A stretch of DNA of 64,000 nt, from positions 1 to 64,000 of the forward strand of contig JAFVAU010000025.1 of NCBI GenBank assembly GCA_017480345.1, written 5' to 3'. The notes below the pieces were generated by a model that saw nothing but the letters and a program-made list of their open reading frames with translations, was not told the origin of the DNA and did no database searches. Position 1 is the first letter of the stretch, and each line of letters opens with the position of its first letter. The position numbers were made by a program, and so were the translations under genes. The stretch comes from Bacteroidales bacterium. Lineage in GTDB: Bacteria; Bacteroidota; Bacteroidia; Bacteroidales; UBA932. Of the stretch, positions 1-9,275 are shown piece by piece.

Positions 1-112
1 TAAATTTGCCGGTTTCCGGGTTTTTTACGGAAAAATAGACATACCAACAGTCGCCGGTATCGTGTAGTTTGGGGGGCTTAAAATCGACGTGGGGTCTGGG
101 TACGATGTACAT
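1..112 (-). CDS. Tyrosine recombinase (integrase), N-terminal fragment
   Basis: The minus strand is open from the window edge and contains an ATG at 112 giving 37 codons. The last residues read WYVYFSVKNPETGKF, which matches the start of Bacteroidota phage-type integrases, where an aromatic-rich strand is followed by a 'NPETGK' turn before the SAM-like DNA-binding domain. The catalytic domain lies outside the window. The frame stays open upstream of 112 without another ATG, so a non-ATG start is possible. Its place just downstream of a tRNA 3' end is typical of an integrase of an island inserted in that tRNA. The family call rests on a short fragment. Confidence 0.55.
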   Translation of the reverse strand, partial: MYIVPRPHVDFKPPKLHDTGDCWYVYFSVKNPETGKF

Positions 113-189
113 AATTTTTTTTTCTTTGCACACGTCCTGCAATATATCATACAGGTCGGCGTGCAAGGAAAAAGGAACTACTTCTGCAT

Positions 190-207
190 GTCCCGGCTTT
201 GTCCCGG
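190..207. repeat. Direct repeat GTCCCGG x2 near the integrase
   Basis: GTCCCGG occurs at 190-196 and 201-207, spaced 11 bases apart (about one helical turn), between the tRNA-Pro terminator and the integrase start. Such repeats could be arm-type integrase sites; this is inference only. Confidence 0.25.
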
Positions 208-215
208 TTTTTTCT

Positions 216-260
216 AAAAAATCCCGTAAATCGCTGTTATTTGCGGAGTTACGGGATTTT
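216..260 (-). terminator. Terminator of tRNA-Pro
   Basis: Arms AAAATCCCGTAA (218-229) and TTACGGGATTTT (249-260) form a 12-bp stem immediately after the encoded CCA. In the minus direction the stem is followed by a run of T. It may also be part of an attachment region. Confidence 0.7.
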
Positions 261-335
261 GGTCTGGATGACTGGACTTGAACCAGCGACCTCCTGGTCC
301 CTAACCAGGTGCGCTACCAACTGCGCTACATCCAG
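260..335 (-). tRNA. tRNA-Pro (anticodon AGG)
   Basis: A full cloverleaf folds on the minus strand: acceptor CTGGATG/CATCCAG, D arm GCGC/GCGC, anticodon stem CCTGG/CCAGG with loop TTAGGGA, and T arm GCTGG-TTCAAGT-CCAGT. The discriminator is A and CCA is encoded (260-263 read ACCA). Position 33 is T and 34-36 are AGG, so it reads proline codons. An A at position 34 would be converted to inosine by TadA, which is uncommon for bacterial proline tRNAs. An integrase fragment and a terminator follow it. Confidence 0.88.
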
Positions 336-347
336 AAGAATGGGACT

Positions 348-379
348 GCAAAGGTACTACTTTTTTAATAAAAAGCAAA
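348..379 (-). promoter_or_regulatory. Promoter of tRNA-Pro
   Basis: The minus strand has TTTG (376-379), 19 bases, then TACCTTTGC (348-356), an exact Bacteroidota -33/-7 match ending 12 bases before the mature tRNA. Confidence 0.75.
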
Positions 380-398
380 CTTTAAGAAGAAAAAAATG

Positions 399-407
399 TA
401 CCTTTGC
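399..407 (+). promoter_or_regulatory. -7 box for the pseudouridine synthase gene
   Basis: TACCTTTGC is a perfect -7 element ending 6 bases before the ATG at 414. No clear -33 TTTG is seen. It overlaps an upstream in-frame ATG (396) and so argues against that start. Confidence 0.65.
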
Positions 408-413
408 AAAGTT

Positions 414-1112
414 ATGGGTGTATACAGAGAAATAGGAGCCCGGGAGTATCAGGACCTGGCCCAGAGAATCCTCTACGAAGACAACCATCTGCTGGTGTTC
501 TGCAAGCGGACGGGAGAGATTGTGCAGGGAGACAAAACCGGGGACGAGCCCCTGAGCGAAACCCTCAAGGCTTTCATCGCGCAGCGGGACGCCAAGCCCG
601 GCCAGGTGTTCATGGGGGTTCCCCACCGCCTGGACCGCCCCGTGAGCGGCGTCACCCTCTTTGCCAAAACCTCCAAGGCCCTGGAGCGTCTGAACGAGAT
701 GCTGCGGGGGGGAGAGATTCACAAGACCTACTGGGCGCTCACCTCCGGCAAGCCCCCCAAAGAGAGCGACACCCTCACGGACTTCCTTACCCGCAACGAA
801 GCCCAAAACAAGTCCTACGTCTCCAAAAACGGCAAGGAAGCCCGTCTCAAATACACCCTCATCCAAACTACGGAACGTTACTACCTGCTGGAAGTGGAGC
901 TCTACACCGGCCGGCATCACCAAATCCGCTGCCAGCTCTCGCACATGGGCTGCCCCATCAAGGGAGACCTCAAGTACGGGGCCAAGCGTTCCAATCCGGA
1001 CGGTGGCATCTGCCTCCTGGCCCGCCGGATACAATTCATCCACCCCGTCAAGAAGACCGAGGTGGATGTAACCGCCCCTGTTCCAGCATCCTGGAAAGGG
1101 ATAGAAGGATGA
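414..1112 (+). CDS. RluA-family RNA pseudouridine synthase
   Basis: Isomerises uridine to pseudouridine in rRNA or tRNA; the target site cannot be told from sequence. The protein has 232 residues. The catalytic motif HRLDRPVSG is at residues 71-79 with Asp74 as the expected nucleophile. The later YTGRHHQIRCQLSHMG and LLARRIQF stretches are typical of the RluA fold. No N-terminal S4 domain is present. The start at 414 was chosen because an earlier in-frame ATG (396) lies inside the -7 box. The mRNA would be leaderless or nearly so. The gene stands alone and converges on an AraC-type gene. Confidence 0.88.
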   Translation: MGVYREIGAREYQDLAQRILYEDNHLLVFCKRTGEIVQGDKTGDEPLSETLKAFIAQRDAKPGQVFMGVPHRLDRPVSGVTLFAKTSKALERLNEMLRGGEIHKTYWALTSGKPPKESDTLTDFLTRNEAQNKSYVSKNGKEARLKYTLIQTTERYYLLEVELYTGRHHQIRCQLSHMGCPIKGDLKYGAKRSNPDGGICLLARRIQFIHPVKKTEVDVTAPVPASWKGIEG

Positions 1113-1131
1113 CGCATCCGGCGCAGCCGCT

Positions 1132-1656
1132 TTACTTTTTATATTTTTGTAACTGTTTTTTCCGGATTCGGGAGCACCAGTGGCTGGGAGACTCCCCCAT
1201 CACCCGCTTGAAACTCTGGTTGAAAGAGGTGGTGGAATGGAAGCCGGAGAGCGAAGCCATCTCCGTCACCCGCAGGCTCATGTTTTCCCGGAACAAATCC
1301 AGCGAATACATAACCCGGTAGTAGTTCACATACTGCCGGAAATTCTTCCCGGAAAACCGGTTGATGGTTTTGCTCAAATAATACTTGTTGGTATAGACCG
1401 CATTGGAAAGGTCCTGCAAGGTGAAAGACTTCACCAGGAAGGGCCGATGCTCGGTCATATACCGGCAGCACCTGTCGTACAGGTATTGATCGATTGCCGC
1501 CAGTTCATAAGGCGCGGACAAAGCGTCCGCCTGGAGAGGCAGCCCGGAGGCCGCCCGGATCTGGGCGTCTTGCCTGTGGAGGCGCAGATACAGCAAAATG
1601 CCTGCCACCACCGCCAGCACAAAGAAAACGGCCAGAATCAGCAGCGCCAATTCCAT
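1132..1656 (-). CDS. Membrane-anchored AraC-family HTH protein
   Basis: A protein of 174 residues. Residues 3-24 form one hydrophobic helix, followed by a short linker and a C-terminal AraC-type double HTH (about residues 70-170). The first HTH lies around DLSNAVYTNKYYLSKTINR. The second, around MASLSGFHSTTSFNQSFKRV, is followed by the usual G.SPSHW end. No sensor domain is present, unlike hybrid two-component or TPR-AraC proteins of this phylum. Target and signal are unknown. It lies 50 bases after a YitT gene on the same strand and could belong to that operon. Confidence 0.8.
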   Translation of the reverse strand: MELALLILAVFFVLAVVAGILLYLRLHRQDAQIRAASGLPLQADALSAPYELAAIDQYLYDRCCRYMTEHRPFLVKSFTLQDLSNAVYTNKYYLSKTINRFSGKNFRQYVNYYRVMYSLDLFRENMSLRVTEMASLSGFHSTTSFNQSFKRVMGESPSHWCSRIRKKQLQKYKK

Positions 1657-1706
1657 TTTCTTTTGGGAGAAGGCCTGCCGGATGCGTAACCTATTTCAAA
1701 GAACTT

Positions 1707-2681
1707 CTATTTCTTGATGGAGTCGAATCCCTTCCCGTAAACACCGTTGACGGAGCTCACGGAGAGGAAAGCGTTGGAATCCAGCTGCTTGATATAGCGC
1801 AGCATGAGATTGAGGTCTGTCTTGCGGGTGAGTACCATGAGCACCTTGGTATCCTGTTTGGTATACCAGCCCTTGCCGTCCAGCACGGTGACGCCGCGGT
1901 GCATGTCATGGGTGATGGCATCGGCAATCTTCTCATACTCCTTGGAGAGGATGAAGAGCTGCACGCTCTGCTGGGAACCGGAGATATACATGTCCAGCAC
2001 ATAGCTGTTCACTGTAACCAGAATGAGACCGTACAGCACCGTTGTCACCTTTTCCGCAAACGGCATCTTGAACATGACGGGATTCCCGGAAGCGTCCAGC
2101 ACGGGCACACCGGAAGCGTCCAGCTGGTTCACATAGGAAGGAATCAGCAGTGAAGAGCCGATGATGATAAAGTCCAGTACCAGGATCACCTTGCCCGGAG
2201 AGACATTGTGATACTTGGTGTAGATGAGGGCAATGATGTCCGTCCCTCCGGTGGAGCCTCCGTTGGAGATGCTCATGCCGATGCCGATACCGGCCATCAC
2301 GCCGCCCATGAGCACGCTCAGGAGCTTGCCGTTATCGATGGCCAGCGTCTTGACGATGGTCACCGGCATCATATCCGGCAGGATGCGCAGGGCGATGGAA
2401 GCCAGGATGATGGCGTAAATGGTCTTGGCGCCGAAGCCCATGCCCAGGATGAAGATGGCGGCCGCCACCAGGATGGCATTCAGCACGAAGTAGCTGTAAC
2501 CCATCTGGATGGTGCCTCCCGTGGCATATTGGATCATGGAGCTGATACCGGAAACGCCTCCGCCAATCAAGTTGTTGGGGATGAGGAAGATGGCCCAGCC
2601 CGTAACATAGATGAGGATGCCCAGGGTGACCAGCAGCCACTCCTTGATCTGGGTGAAAAGGGTTTTTTGAAGGACAGGCAT
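1707..2681 (-). CDS. YitT family membrane protein (copy 2)
   Basis: A protein of 324 residues with five or six hydrophobic segments in the first 215 residues (YitT/DUF161). These include the glycine-rich NLIGGGVSGISSMI and MSISNGGSTGGTDIIA. A soluble DUF2179 domain ends the protein (DMHRGVTVLDGKGWYTKQ...VLMVLTRK). Transport substrate is unknown for most of the family. It starts 3 bases after the stop of a second YitT gene of the same design, so the two are tandem paralogues and may work as a pair. It carries a longer loop at about residues 190-205 (repeated ASG.PV) that copy 1 lacks. Confidence 0.85.
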   Translation of the reverse strand: MPVLQKTLFTQIKEWLLVTLGILIYVTGWAIFLIPNNLIGGGVSGISSMIQYATGGTIQMGYSYFVLNAILVAAAIFILGMGFGAKTIYAIILASIALRILPDMMPVTIVKTLAIDNGKLLSVLMGGVMAGIGIGMSISNGGSTGGTDIIALIYTKYHNVSPGKVILVLDFIIIGSSLLIPSYVNQLDASGVPVLDASGNPVMFKMPFAEKVTTVLYGLILVTVNSYVLDMYISGSQQSVQLFILSKEYEKIADAITHDMHRGVTVLDGKGWYTKQDTKVLMVLTRKTDLNLMLRYIKQLDSNAFLSVSSVNGVYGKGFDSIKK

Positions 2682-2684
2682 ATT

Positions 2685-3599
2685 CTATTTTTTCTTTTTT
2701 CGGGTAATCCCGGTTTTCATCTCGTCAAAGCCCTCGCCATATACATTGTTGGCAGGAACCACAGTGACAAACGCCTTTGCGTCAATGTCTTTCACGGCTT
2801 TCACCAGCTGCGGAAGCTCGTTCTTGCGAAGCATCACCATGAGCACCTGGCGGTCTTCCTGGGTATACCAGCCCACCGCCTTCAGAGCCGTGACGCCGCG
2901 TTCCATGGTACCGGTGATATAATTGCCGATCCTGGCGATATGGTCGGAGAAGATGATCACCTGCACGGTAGAATCCTTACCCAGCATGATGAGGTCCAGC
3001 ACATAGGCGCACACGCCCATGGTGATGTAACCGTACACCACGTCCGTGAAGCAGTGCCCCGGCACGAAGATAAGGAGGGTGATGACCACGAAATCGGCAA
3101 AGAGATAAAAGCGGCCGATGGAGATGGGCCAGAACTTGTTCACGATGAGGGCCAGGATGTCCGTTCCCCCGGTGGAACCGCCCCGCATGATGATGAGGGC
3201 CAGGCCCACGGCTTCCAGCAGACCGCCGATGATGGGCACCAGGATGCCGTCTCCCACATACAGCACCTCCCCTTCCACGGACCAGAGGCAGCGCATGCTC
3301 TCGTCTCCCAGCAGGCGGAACAGCAGGGTGGAAAGCAAGATGGCATAGATGGTCTTGATGCCGAAACCCTGCCCCAGGATGAACCAGGCCAGCACCAGCA
3401 GCAGCACATTGATACCGAAGTACCAGATATCCACCGACACGCCCGTCACCATGGCCAGCAAGGCCGATGCACCTGTGAGGCCACCGTCAATCATGTTGTT
3501 GGGAAGCAGGAAAGACTGCCAGGCCATCACGAAGAGCACCACGCCCACCGTGATGACGATGTAGTCGTAAACGCCGATGAGGAACTTCTTCTTGGTCAT
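2685..3599 (-). CDS. YitT family membrane protein (copy 1)
   Basis: A protein of 304 residues with the same layout as its downstream neighbour: hydrophobic segments with NNMIDGGLTGASALLAM and MRGGSTGGTDILALI, then a C-terminal DUF2179 domain (GTMERGVTALKAVGWYTQED). It lies 2 bases after leuS and 3 bases before the other YitT gene, so it is almost certainly cotranscribed. Function beyond 'inner-membrane protein' is not known. Confidence 0.85.
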   Translation of the reverse strand: MTKKKFLIGVYDYIVITVGVVLFVMAWQSFLLPNNMIDGGLTGASALLAMVTGVSVDIWYFGINVLLLVLAWFILGQGFGIKTIYAILLSTLLFRLLGDESMRCLWSVEGEVLYVGDGILVPIIGGLLEAVGLALIIMRGGSTGGTDILALIVNKFWPISIGRFYLFADFVVITLLIFVPGHCFTDVVYGYITMGVCAYVLDLIMLGKDSTVQVIIFSDHIARIGNYITGTMERGVTALKAVGWYTQEDRQVLMVMLRKNELPQLVKAVKDIDAKAFVTVVPANNVYGEGFDEMKTGITRKKKK

Positions 3600-3601
3600 C
3601 T

Positions 3602-6361
3602 TTATTTCTTCAAAACCACGTTTACGATACGTCCGGGCACCACAATCACCTTGGCGATGGCCATGTCACCCACATACTGGGGTGTCTTCTCATGGCCGCG
3701 CACCAGGGCTTCCACGTCGGCCGGAGCGGCCGATGCAGGGGCCTCCAGGAAGAAACGCGTCTTCCCATTGAAGGAGACAGGATAATTGACCACATTGTCC
3801 GCCGCCAGTTCCTCCTTGTATTCCGGGAAGGAGGCATAGACCACGGAATCCTCATGCCCCAGCTGGTGCCAGAGCTCCTCCGCCACATGTGGGGCAAAGG
3901 GCGACAGCAGGATGGTGAGGGGCTCCAAAATGGCCCGCTTGGAGCAGTTACCCAGCTCTCCCAGCGCGATCATGAAGGCCGATATGGTGGTGTTGTAGGA
4001 GAAGTGCTCGATGTCCTCCTGCTCCTTGCCGATGAGCTTGTGCAGGGCTTTGAGTTCCTCCTTCGTGGGCTCCTCATCCGTGACCAGCCACTTCTCGCGG
4101 TCCCAGAACAGGCGCCAGAACTTCTTAAGGAAGCGGTTCACGCCGTCGATACCCTTGGTGTCCCAGGGCTTGGCCTGCTCGATGGGGCCCAGGAACATCT
4201 CATAGAGACGGAGCGTATCGGCCCCGTAGGTGTCGCAGATCTTGTCCGGATTCACCACGTTGTACATGCTCTTGGACATCTTCTCGATGGCCCAGCCGCA
4301 GATGTACTCGCCGTCTTCCAGCACGAACTCCGCATCCTTGTAGTCCGGTCTCCAGGCACGGAAGGCCTCCAGGTCCAGGCGGTCGTTGTACACGATATTC
4401 ACGTCCACATGCACCGGGATGGTCTCATACTGGTCTTTCAGGCCGGCCGATACAAACTTGTTGGTGCCGGGAATCATATACACGAAGTTGGAACGGCCCT
4501 GGATCATGCCCTGGTTGATGAGCTTGCAGAAAGGCTCGTCCTCGCAGACATAGCCCAGGTCGTACAGGAACTTGTTCCAGAAACGGCTGTAGATGAGGTG
4601 GCCGGTGGCATGCTCCGTACCGCCCACATAGAGGTCTACGTTGCGCCAGTATTCATCGGCCTTCCTGGAGACCAGGCACTCGCTGTTGTGCGGATCCATG
4701 TAACGCAGATAATAGGCGCTGGAGCCGGCGAAACCGGGCATGGTGCTCTTCTCCAGCGGATAGCCCTTGTAGGTCCAGTCCTTGGCGCGGGCCAGCGGCG
4801 GCTGACCGTCCTCGGTGGGCTTGTACTGGTCTATCTCCGGCAACGTCAGGGGCAGGTCCTCGAAGGGAACGGGCGTGGCGATGCCGTCCTTGTAATAGAT
4901 GGGGAAAGGCTCTCCCCAGTAACGCTGGCGGGAGAAAATGGCGTCGCGGATGCGGTAGTTCACCTTCCGCCGGCCAATTCCGTTCTTCTCCACGTATTCA
5001 ATGGCGGCGGGTATGGCTTTCTTCACGGGAAGGCCATTGAGGAAGCCGCTGTTGCACATATTCCCTTCCTTGGCATCCACGCTCTCCTCGCTCACGTCGG
5101 CCCCTTCGATGACGGGGATGACGGGGAGGCCGAATTTCCTGGCAAAAGCGTAGTCACGGCTGTCGTGGGCGGGAACGGCCATGATGGCACCGGTCCCGTA
5201 GCCGGCCAGCACGTATTCGGAGATCCAGACAGGCACCTTCTCCCCGGTAAGGGGATTGATGCCATAGGAGCCCGAGAAAACGCCCGTGACGGCCTTTCCG
5301 GCCATCCTTTCGCGCTCGGTCTTCTTCTTCACCTGATCCAGATAGGCTTCCACCTCCGCCTGCTGGGAGGCCGATGTGAGCTTGCCCACCCATTCGCTTT
5401 CCGGAGCCAGCACCATGAAGGTGACGCCGAAGATGGTGTCGGCCCGGGTGGTGAAGATGGTGACGTCGAATTTCCTGCCGTCGCATTCCACCGGGAACAC
5501 CATTTCCGCTCCTTCGCTGCGGCCTATCCAGTTGCGCTGCATCTCCTTGAGGGAATCCGTCCAGTCCAGCTTCTCCAGCCCGTCCAGCAGACGGCCGGCG
5601 TATGCACTCACGCGAAGCTGCCACTGGGTCATCTTCTTCTGGAACACCGGGTGGCCGCCGCGCTCCGAATAGCCGTCCTTCACCTCGTCGTTGGCCAGCA
5701 CAGTGCCCAGGGCGGGGCACCAGTTCACGGTGCTCTCTCCCAGGTAGGCCAGGCGGTAACGCATGAGGACATCGGCCTTTTCCTTCTCGGAGAATGCCTT
5801 CCACTGGGCCGCCGTGAAGGGCTTTCCTTCGCTGCAGGCGGCGTTCACGGCCTCGGAGCCGCCATCCTCGAAGGCCTTTACCAGGTCTTCGACGGGACGG
5901 GCCTTCTGGAGGCTGTTGTCATACCAGGAGCCAAACATCTTCAGGAAGGCCCACTGGGTCCACTTGTAGTAGTCCGGGTCGGAGGTGCGGAACTCGCGGT
6001 CCCAATCGAAAGAGAAGCCTATCCGGTCCAGCTGGGTGCGGTAGCGGGCCACATTGTCGTGGGTGGTCTTTTCCGGATGCTGGCCGGTCTGGATGGCATA
6101 CTGCTCGGCCGGAAGGCCGAAGGCGTCATACCCCATGGGGTGCAGCACATTGAAGCCTTTCAGGCGCTTGTAACGCGCGAAGATGTCGCTGGCGATATAG
6201 CCCAGCGGATGCCCCACATGCAGACCCGCACCGCTGGGGTACGGGAACATGTCCAGCACATAATATTTGGGCTTGGCAGAATCCACCTCCGCCTTGTACG
6301 TCTTGTTGGCGGCCCACCAGGCCTGCCATCTCTTTTCGATTTCTAAGAAGTTATAATCCAT
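3602..6361 (-). CDS. leuS: Leucyl-tRNA synthetase
   Basis: Charges tRNA-Leu with leucine. The protein has 919 residues, a normal length. The class I signature HVGH is at residues 48-51 and KMSKS at about 693-697. The inserted CP1 editing domain includes the threonine-rich [17 protein letters not shown] stretch and the [16 protein letters not shown] motif. The C-terminal anticodon domain is complete. The start codon overlaps the stop of the M28-like gene by one base (TGATG), indicating translational coupling. Confidence 0.98.
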   Translation of the reverse strand: MDYNFLEIEKRWQAWWAANKTYKAEVDSAKPKYYVLDMFPYPSGAGLHVGHPLGYIASDIFARYKRLKGFNVLHPMGYDAFGLPAEQYAIQTGQHPEKTTHDNVARYRTQLDRIGFSFDWDREFRTSDPDYYKWTQWAFLKMFGSWYDNSLQKARPVEDLVKAFEDGGSEAVNAACSEGKPFTAAQWKAFSEKEKADVLMRYRLAYLGESTVNWCPALGTVLANDEVKDGYSERGGHPVFQKKMTQWQLRVSAYAGRLLDGLEKLDWTDSLKEMQRNWIGRSEGAEMVFPVECDGRKFDVTIFTTRADTIFGVTFMVLAPESEWVGKLTSASQQAEVEAYLDQVKKKTERERMAGKAVTGVFSGSYGINPLTGEKVPVWISEYVLAGYGTGAIMAVPAHDSRDYAFARKFGLPVIPVIEGADVSEESVDAKEGNMCNSGFLNGLPVKKAIPAAIEYVEKNGIGRRKVNYRIRDAIFSRQRYWGEPFPIYYKDGIATPVPFEDLPLTLPEIDQYKPTEDGQPPLARAKDWTYKGYPLEKSTMPGFAGSSAYYLRYMDPHNSECLVSRKADEYWRNVDLYVGGTEHATGHLIYSRFWNKFLYDLGYVCEDEPFCKLINQGMIQGRSNFVYMIPGTNKFVSAGLKDQYETIPVHVDVNIVYNDRLDLEAFRAWRPDYKDAEFVLEDGEYICGWAIEKMSKSMYNVVNPDKICDTYGADTLRLYEMFLGPIEQAKPWDTKGIDGVNRFLKKFWRLFWDREKWLVTDEEPTKEELKALHKLIGKEQEDIEHFSYNTTISAFMIALGELGNCSKRAILEPLTILLSPFAPHVAEELWHQLGHEDSVVYASFPEYKEELAADNVVNYPVSFNGKTRFFLEAPASAAPADVEALVRGHEKTPQYVGDMAIAKVIVVPGRIVNVVLKK

Positions 6362-7707
6362 CAGTTGATTTTTATGCCGTTGATTCCGAAGGAACCTTTT
6401 TTCTTGTCCAGTTTAAAGTCTACCGCTACGGTCATGGCCGTTTTCACCTTTTTCCCGCGGTGACGGCCGGGACGCCACTTGGGCGAAGCGGACACCACCC
6501 GGAGGGCCTCGTCATCCAGGGAGGAATGGATGCCACGGGTAATCCTGGCGTCCTTCACCTCTCCCTTCTCGTTCACCACGAACGTGACCAGCACACGGCC
6601 CTGGATACCGTTCTTCTGGGCATACTTGGGGTATTTCACATACTGGTACACCCAGCGCTCCATGAAGGTGCGGGGGTCCTGGGAGTTCAGGAACATGGGC
6701 TTCACCTCCACGTCGGAATAGGCGTACACGTCTGCAGGGACGGACTCTTTCACCACGGTATCGTTCCGGAAGAGGGGCTTCTGCCCGTTGCAAAGGCGCT
6801 GTACATAGCTGTAGATATACTCCAGCGAGGCTTCCATGCCTTCAAAGTCTATGATGTCATACGCGTCCTTCCCCGTCCCGTACTCCGGGAAAGAGCCGGT
6901 GGTGAAGAGGACGGAGGGAATCTCCCGGTCGTAAAAGACGATGTTGTCCGAGGGATAGGGCTGGCTGGAGGCGAGCTCCGCCTGCACGGGCAGCAGTTCT
7001 CCCTCAAGGGCGTGCATAATGGTATTGAGGTCTTCATTGGCCGATGTAAACGCCACCAGCTTATGGGCGCCGCCACCCAGCACATCCAGGTCCACCATGG
7101 CGTCAATCTTGTCCGCGTCCTTCTCGAAAACACGGTGCAGGAAGTACCAGGAGCCGGCAAAAGACTCATGCGAGGCCCCAAATCCCACGAAAATGACACT
7201 CCTTCGGAGGAGCGTGCGGGAGTAGGAGAGTTTCTGGGCCAGTTCCAGCAGCATGGCCATGCCGGAGGCGTTGGAATTGGCTCCGTAATAAATGCGGCGC
7301 GTCACCTCCCCGTTCACCGTGAGCGTATCCATGCCCAGGTTGTCCATCCGGGCGCCAATCACGATGTAGTGCTGATTCTGGGCCTTGTCCCAGCCCTCCA
7401 GCAGTCCCATCACATTGAGGGAATGGAGGGTGTCGGGACTGGCGGCCACGCCGAACTCCTTGCCGGTGGAGAGGATGTCTATGCCGTATTCCCGGAGCTT
7501 GGTTTCCAGGTAATCGGCCGCCATCCGCTCCCCTTCGCTTCCGGCCTTACGGCCTTCCAGCTGGGCGGCGCTGAGGGTGGCCACATGCTCTTTCAGGGCC
7601 CTAACGGTTTCAGAATCGTCCAAATCCTGCAGGGCGTTCCGGTACTGGGCATGAAGGCCCGGCACCAGTAGGAGCATGGCAGCCCCAATGATGAAAAATC
7701 TTTTCAT
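6361..7707 (-). CDS. Secreted M28-like protein with TonB_C domain, active site degenerate
   Basis: A protein of 448 residues with a Sec signal peptide (1-20, ending LHAQ). Residues 35-305 follow the M28 zinc aminopeptidase fold and residues 345-435 are a TonB C-terminal domain ([20 protein letters not shown], ending in a WRPGR region). The usual AHYD reads ARMD (H to R120), GANDN reads GANSN (D to S145), and the last metal-ligand His of 'YHT' reads YGT (G277). The protein is therefore probably not a peptidase. It more likely binds something in the periplasm, with the TonB_C part contacting an outer-membrane receptor. The ATG at 7707 overlaps the previous stop (TAATG). A longer reading to 7743 would lack the signal peptide at the N-terminus. 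Confidence 0.82.
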   Translation of the reverse strand: MKRFFIIGAAMLLLVPGLHAQYRNALQDLDDSETVRALKEHVATLSAAQLEGRKAGSEGERMAADYLETKLREYGIDILSTGKEFGVAASPDTLHSLNVMGLLEGWDKAQNQHYIVIGARMDNLGMDTLTVNGEVTRRIYYGANSNASGMAMLLELAQKLSYSRTLLRRSVIFVGFGASHESFAGSWYFLHRVFEKDADKIDAMVDLDVLGGGAHKLVAFTSANEDLNTIMHALEGELLPVQAELASSQPYPSDNIVFYDREIPSVLFTTGSFPEYGTGKDAYDIIDFEGMEASLEYIYSYVQRLCNGQKPLFRNDTVVKESVPADVYAYSDVEVKPMFLNSQDPRTFMERWVYQYVKYPKYAQKNGIQGRVLVTFVVNEKGEVKDARITRGIHSSLDDEALRVVSASPKWRPGRHRGKKVKTAMTVAVDFKLDKKKGSFGINGIKIN

Positions 7708-8237
7708 TACGAATTGATGAGAATCCAGCCGTCCTGCGGGCACACCTCCGTTCCCCGGAGCTCCTTGAGCTTGCGCAGCGTCTCGTCCAGGCTGCCCGAC
7801 GGGCAGATGGCTACGGCCAACAGGCCGTTGCGGAAACTGACGATGGTGGCCGTATAACCGGCTGCATTACAAGACTTCAGCTTGTTCTCCGCATTGGAAC
7901 GGGTGCGGAACGCGCCCACCACGATGTAGTACTTGCTCTCCAGCTTGGTGGTATACAGGCCTCCCAGTTTGGAGGGATTGAGCACCGTCCCCTGAGCCTG
8001 CGTGAGAGAGTCCAGCAAGTGCCTTTCCAGGGCTTCCAGGGAATCGGCCATCTGCTTTTCCGCCCGGGCCATGGAATCCAGGACGGCCTGGTGACGGGCT
8101 TCCTCCACCCGGTTACGCTCTGCGCGCATCTGGTCCAGTTGGGCCTGGGTGGGCCTTCCGGCCAGGGTGCGGACAAAATCGCAGCTGCTCACCGCCAGGA
8201 CGGAGAGCGCCAATACCACTATGAGGGTCTTTTTCAT
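7707..8237 (-). CDS. SPOR-domain lipoprotein
   Basis: A protein of 176 residues. A lipobox (LAVSSC) puts the lipidated Cys at about residue 19. A charged helical, probably coiled-coil, segment spans about 30-80. A SPOR domain follows at about 100-175, with the fold start KYYIVVGAFRTRSNAENKL. SPOR domains bind glycan strands lacking stem peptides, often at the division site, so an envelope role is likely. It is the first gene of an operon continuing into the M28-like gene, leuS and the two YitT genes. Confidence 0.85.
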   Translation of the reverse strand: MKKTLIVVLALSVLAVSSCDFVRTLAGRPTQAQLDQMRAERNRVEEARHQAVLDSMARAEKQMADSLEALERHLLDSLTQAQGTVLNPSKLGGLYTTKLESKYYIVVGAFRTRSNAENKLKSCNAAGYTATIVSFRNGLLAVAICPSGSLDETLRKLKELRGTEVCPQDGWILINS

Positions 8238-8242
8238 AATCT

Positions 8243-8266
8243 AATCCTCCTTAACTTACAAAAATA
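8243..8266 (-). promoter_or_regulatory. Promoter and strong RBS of the SPOR-leuS operon
   Basis: The minus strand has a -7 box TATTTTTG (8259-8266) and then AAGGAGGATT (8243-8252), 5 bases before the ATG. A full GGAGG Shine-Dalgarno is unusual in this phylum and supports the start at 8237. Confidence 0.6.
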
Positions 8267-8300
8267 CGCTTTTTTCCCAAATTATGCCAAATTAAAGTGG

Positions 8301-8309
8301 TATATTTGC
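8301..8309 (+). promoter_or_regulatory. -7 box of phoH
   Basis: TATATTTGC, an exact TAnnTTTGC match, ends 6 bases before the ATG at 8316. It is divergent from the SPOR-leuS promoter about 35 bases away. Confidence 0.65.
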
Positions 8310-8315
8310 GTCCGT

Positions 8316-9269
8316 ATGAAGAAAACCATTACACTGGAAGCTATCGACCCCATAGAAATCTATGGCGTGGGCAACAAGATCCTTACGGAGTTCTGCTCCT
8401 ATTTCCCCCACCTCAAGGTGGTGGCCCGGGGCAATGAACTCATCCTGGAAGGCCGGGAGAGTGACATCGCAGAGTTCAACATCCGCTTTGCGGAACTCAT
8501 AGACCGTCGTCACCGCAAGATGAACCTCACCGCCTACGACGTGGAGGACATCTTCGCAGGCGGGGCCGATTCTCCCCGCCCCACGGCCGACGCCATCATC
8601 GTGCACGGGACGGACGGCAAACCCATCCGCGCCCGCAACAAGACCCAGCAGGACCTCATCAAAGCCTATTTTGAGAACGACCTCATCTTTGCCATCGGCC
8701 CTGCCGGCACCGGCAAAACCTATATGGCCATCGCCCTGGCCGTGCGCGCCCTCAAGAACCGGGAAATCAAGCGCATCATCCTCACCCGCCCCGCGGTGGA
8801 GGCCGGCGAGCGACTGGGCTTCCTGCCAGGAGACCTCAAGGACAAGCTGGACCCGTATCTCCAGCCCCTGTACGACGCCCTCTCGGACATGATTCCCTCC
8901 AAGCGCCTGCAGGAATTCATGGCCGACGGCACCATCCAGATTGCCCCGCTCGCCTACATGCGCGGCCGCACCCTGGACAAGGCCTGCGTCATCCTGGACG
9001 AGGCCCAGAACACCAATCTGGGGCAGCTCAAGATGTTCCTCACCCGCATGGGTTCCAGCGCCAAGTTCATCGTAACCGGCGACGCCACGCAGATAGACCT
9101 TCCCCGCCGGGAAGACTCCGGCCTACTGGCCGGCATCGCCCTCCTGGAAGGCATCAAGGGCATTGCCACCATCCGTTTCTCCACCCAGGACATCGTCCGC
9201 CATCCCTTAGTTACAAAAATTGTCCGGGCCTTCGAAAAGACCCGGACAAACGAAGATTCTAAGGAGTAA
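8316..9269 (+). CDS. PhoH family ATPase
   Basis: A protein of 317 residues, normal for the PhoH/YbeZ type. Residues 1-90 form a small KH-like N-terminal domain. The P-loop ATPase follows, with Walker A GPAGTGKT at about 128-135 and Walker B VILDEAQN; SSAKFIVTGDATQIDLP is characteristic of the family. In other bacteria this type acts with the RNase YbeY in RNA processing; no ybeY is in this window. The earlier upstream in-frame ATG would read across the divergent promoter region, so 8316 was chosen. It converges on a TPR gene 6 bases beyond its stop. Confidence 0.92.
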   Translation: MKKTITLEAIDPIEIYGVGNKILTEFCSYFPHLKVVARGNELILEGRESDIAEFNIRFAELIDRRHRKMNLTAYDVEDIFAGGADSPRPTADAIIVHGTDGKPIRARNKTQQDLIKAYFENDLIFAIGPAGTGKTYMAIALAVRALKNREIKRIILTRPAVEAGERLGFLPGDLKDKLDPYLQPLYDALSDMIPSKRLQEFMADGTIQIAPLAYMRGRTLDKACVILDEAQNTNLGQLKMFLTRMGSSAKFIVTGDATQIDLPRREDSGLLAGIALLEGIKGIATIRFSTQDIVRHPLVTKIVRAFEKTRTNEDSKE

Positions 9270-9275
9270 AACTTA

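Noticed and set aside
3692..6346. Long plus-strand frame opposite leuS (884 codons)
   Set aside because: Shadow of leuS; no start signal and composition typical of antisense reading.
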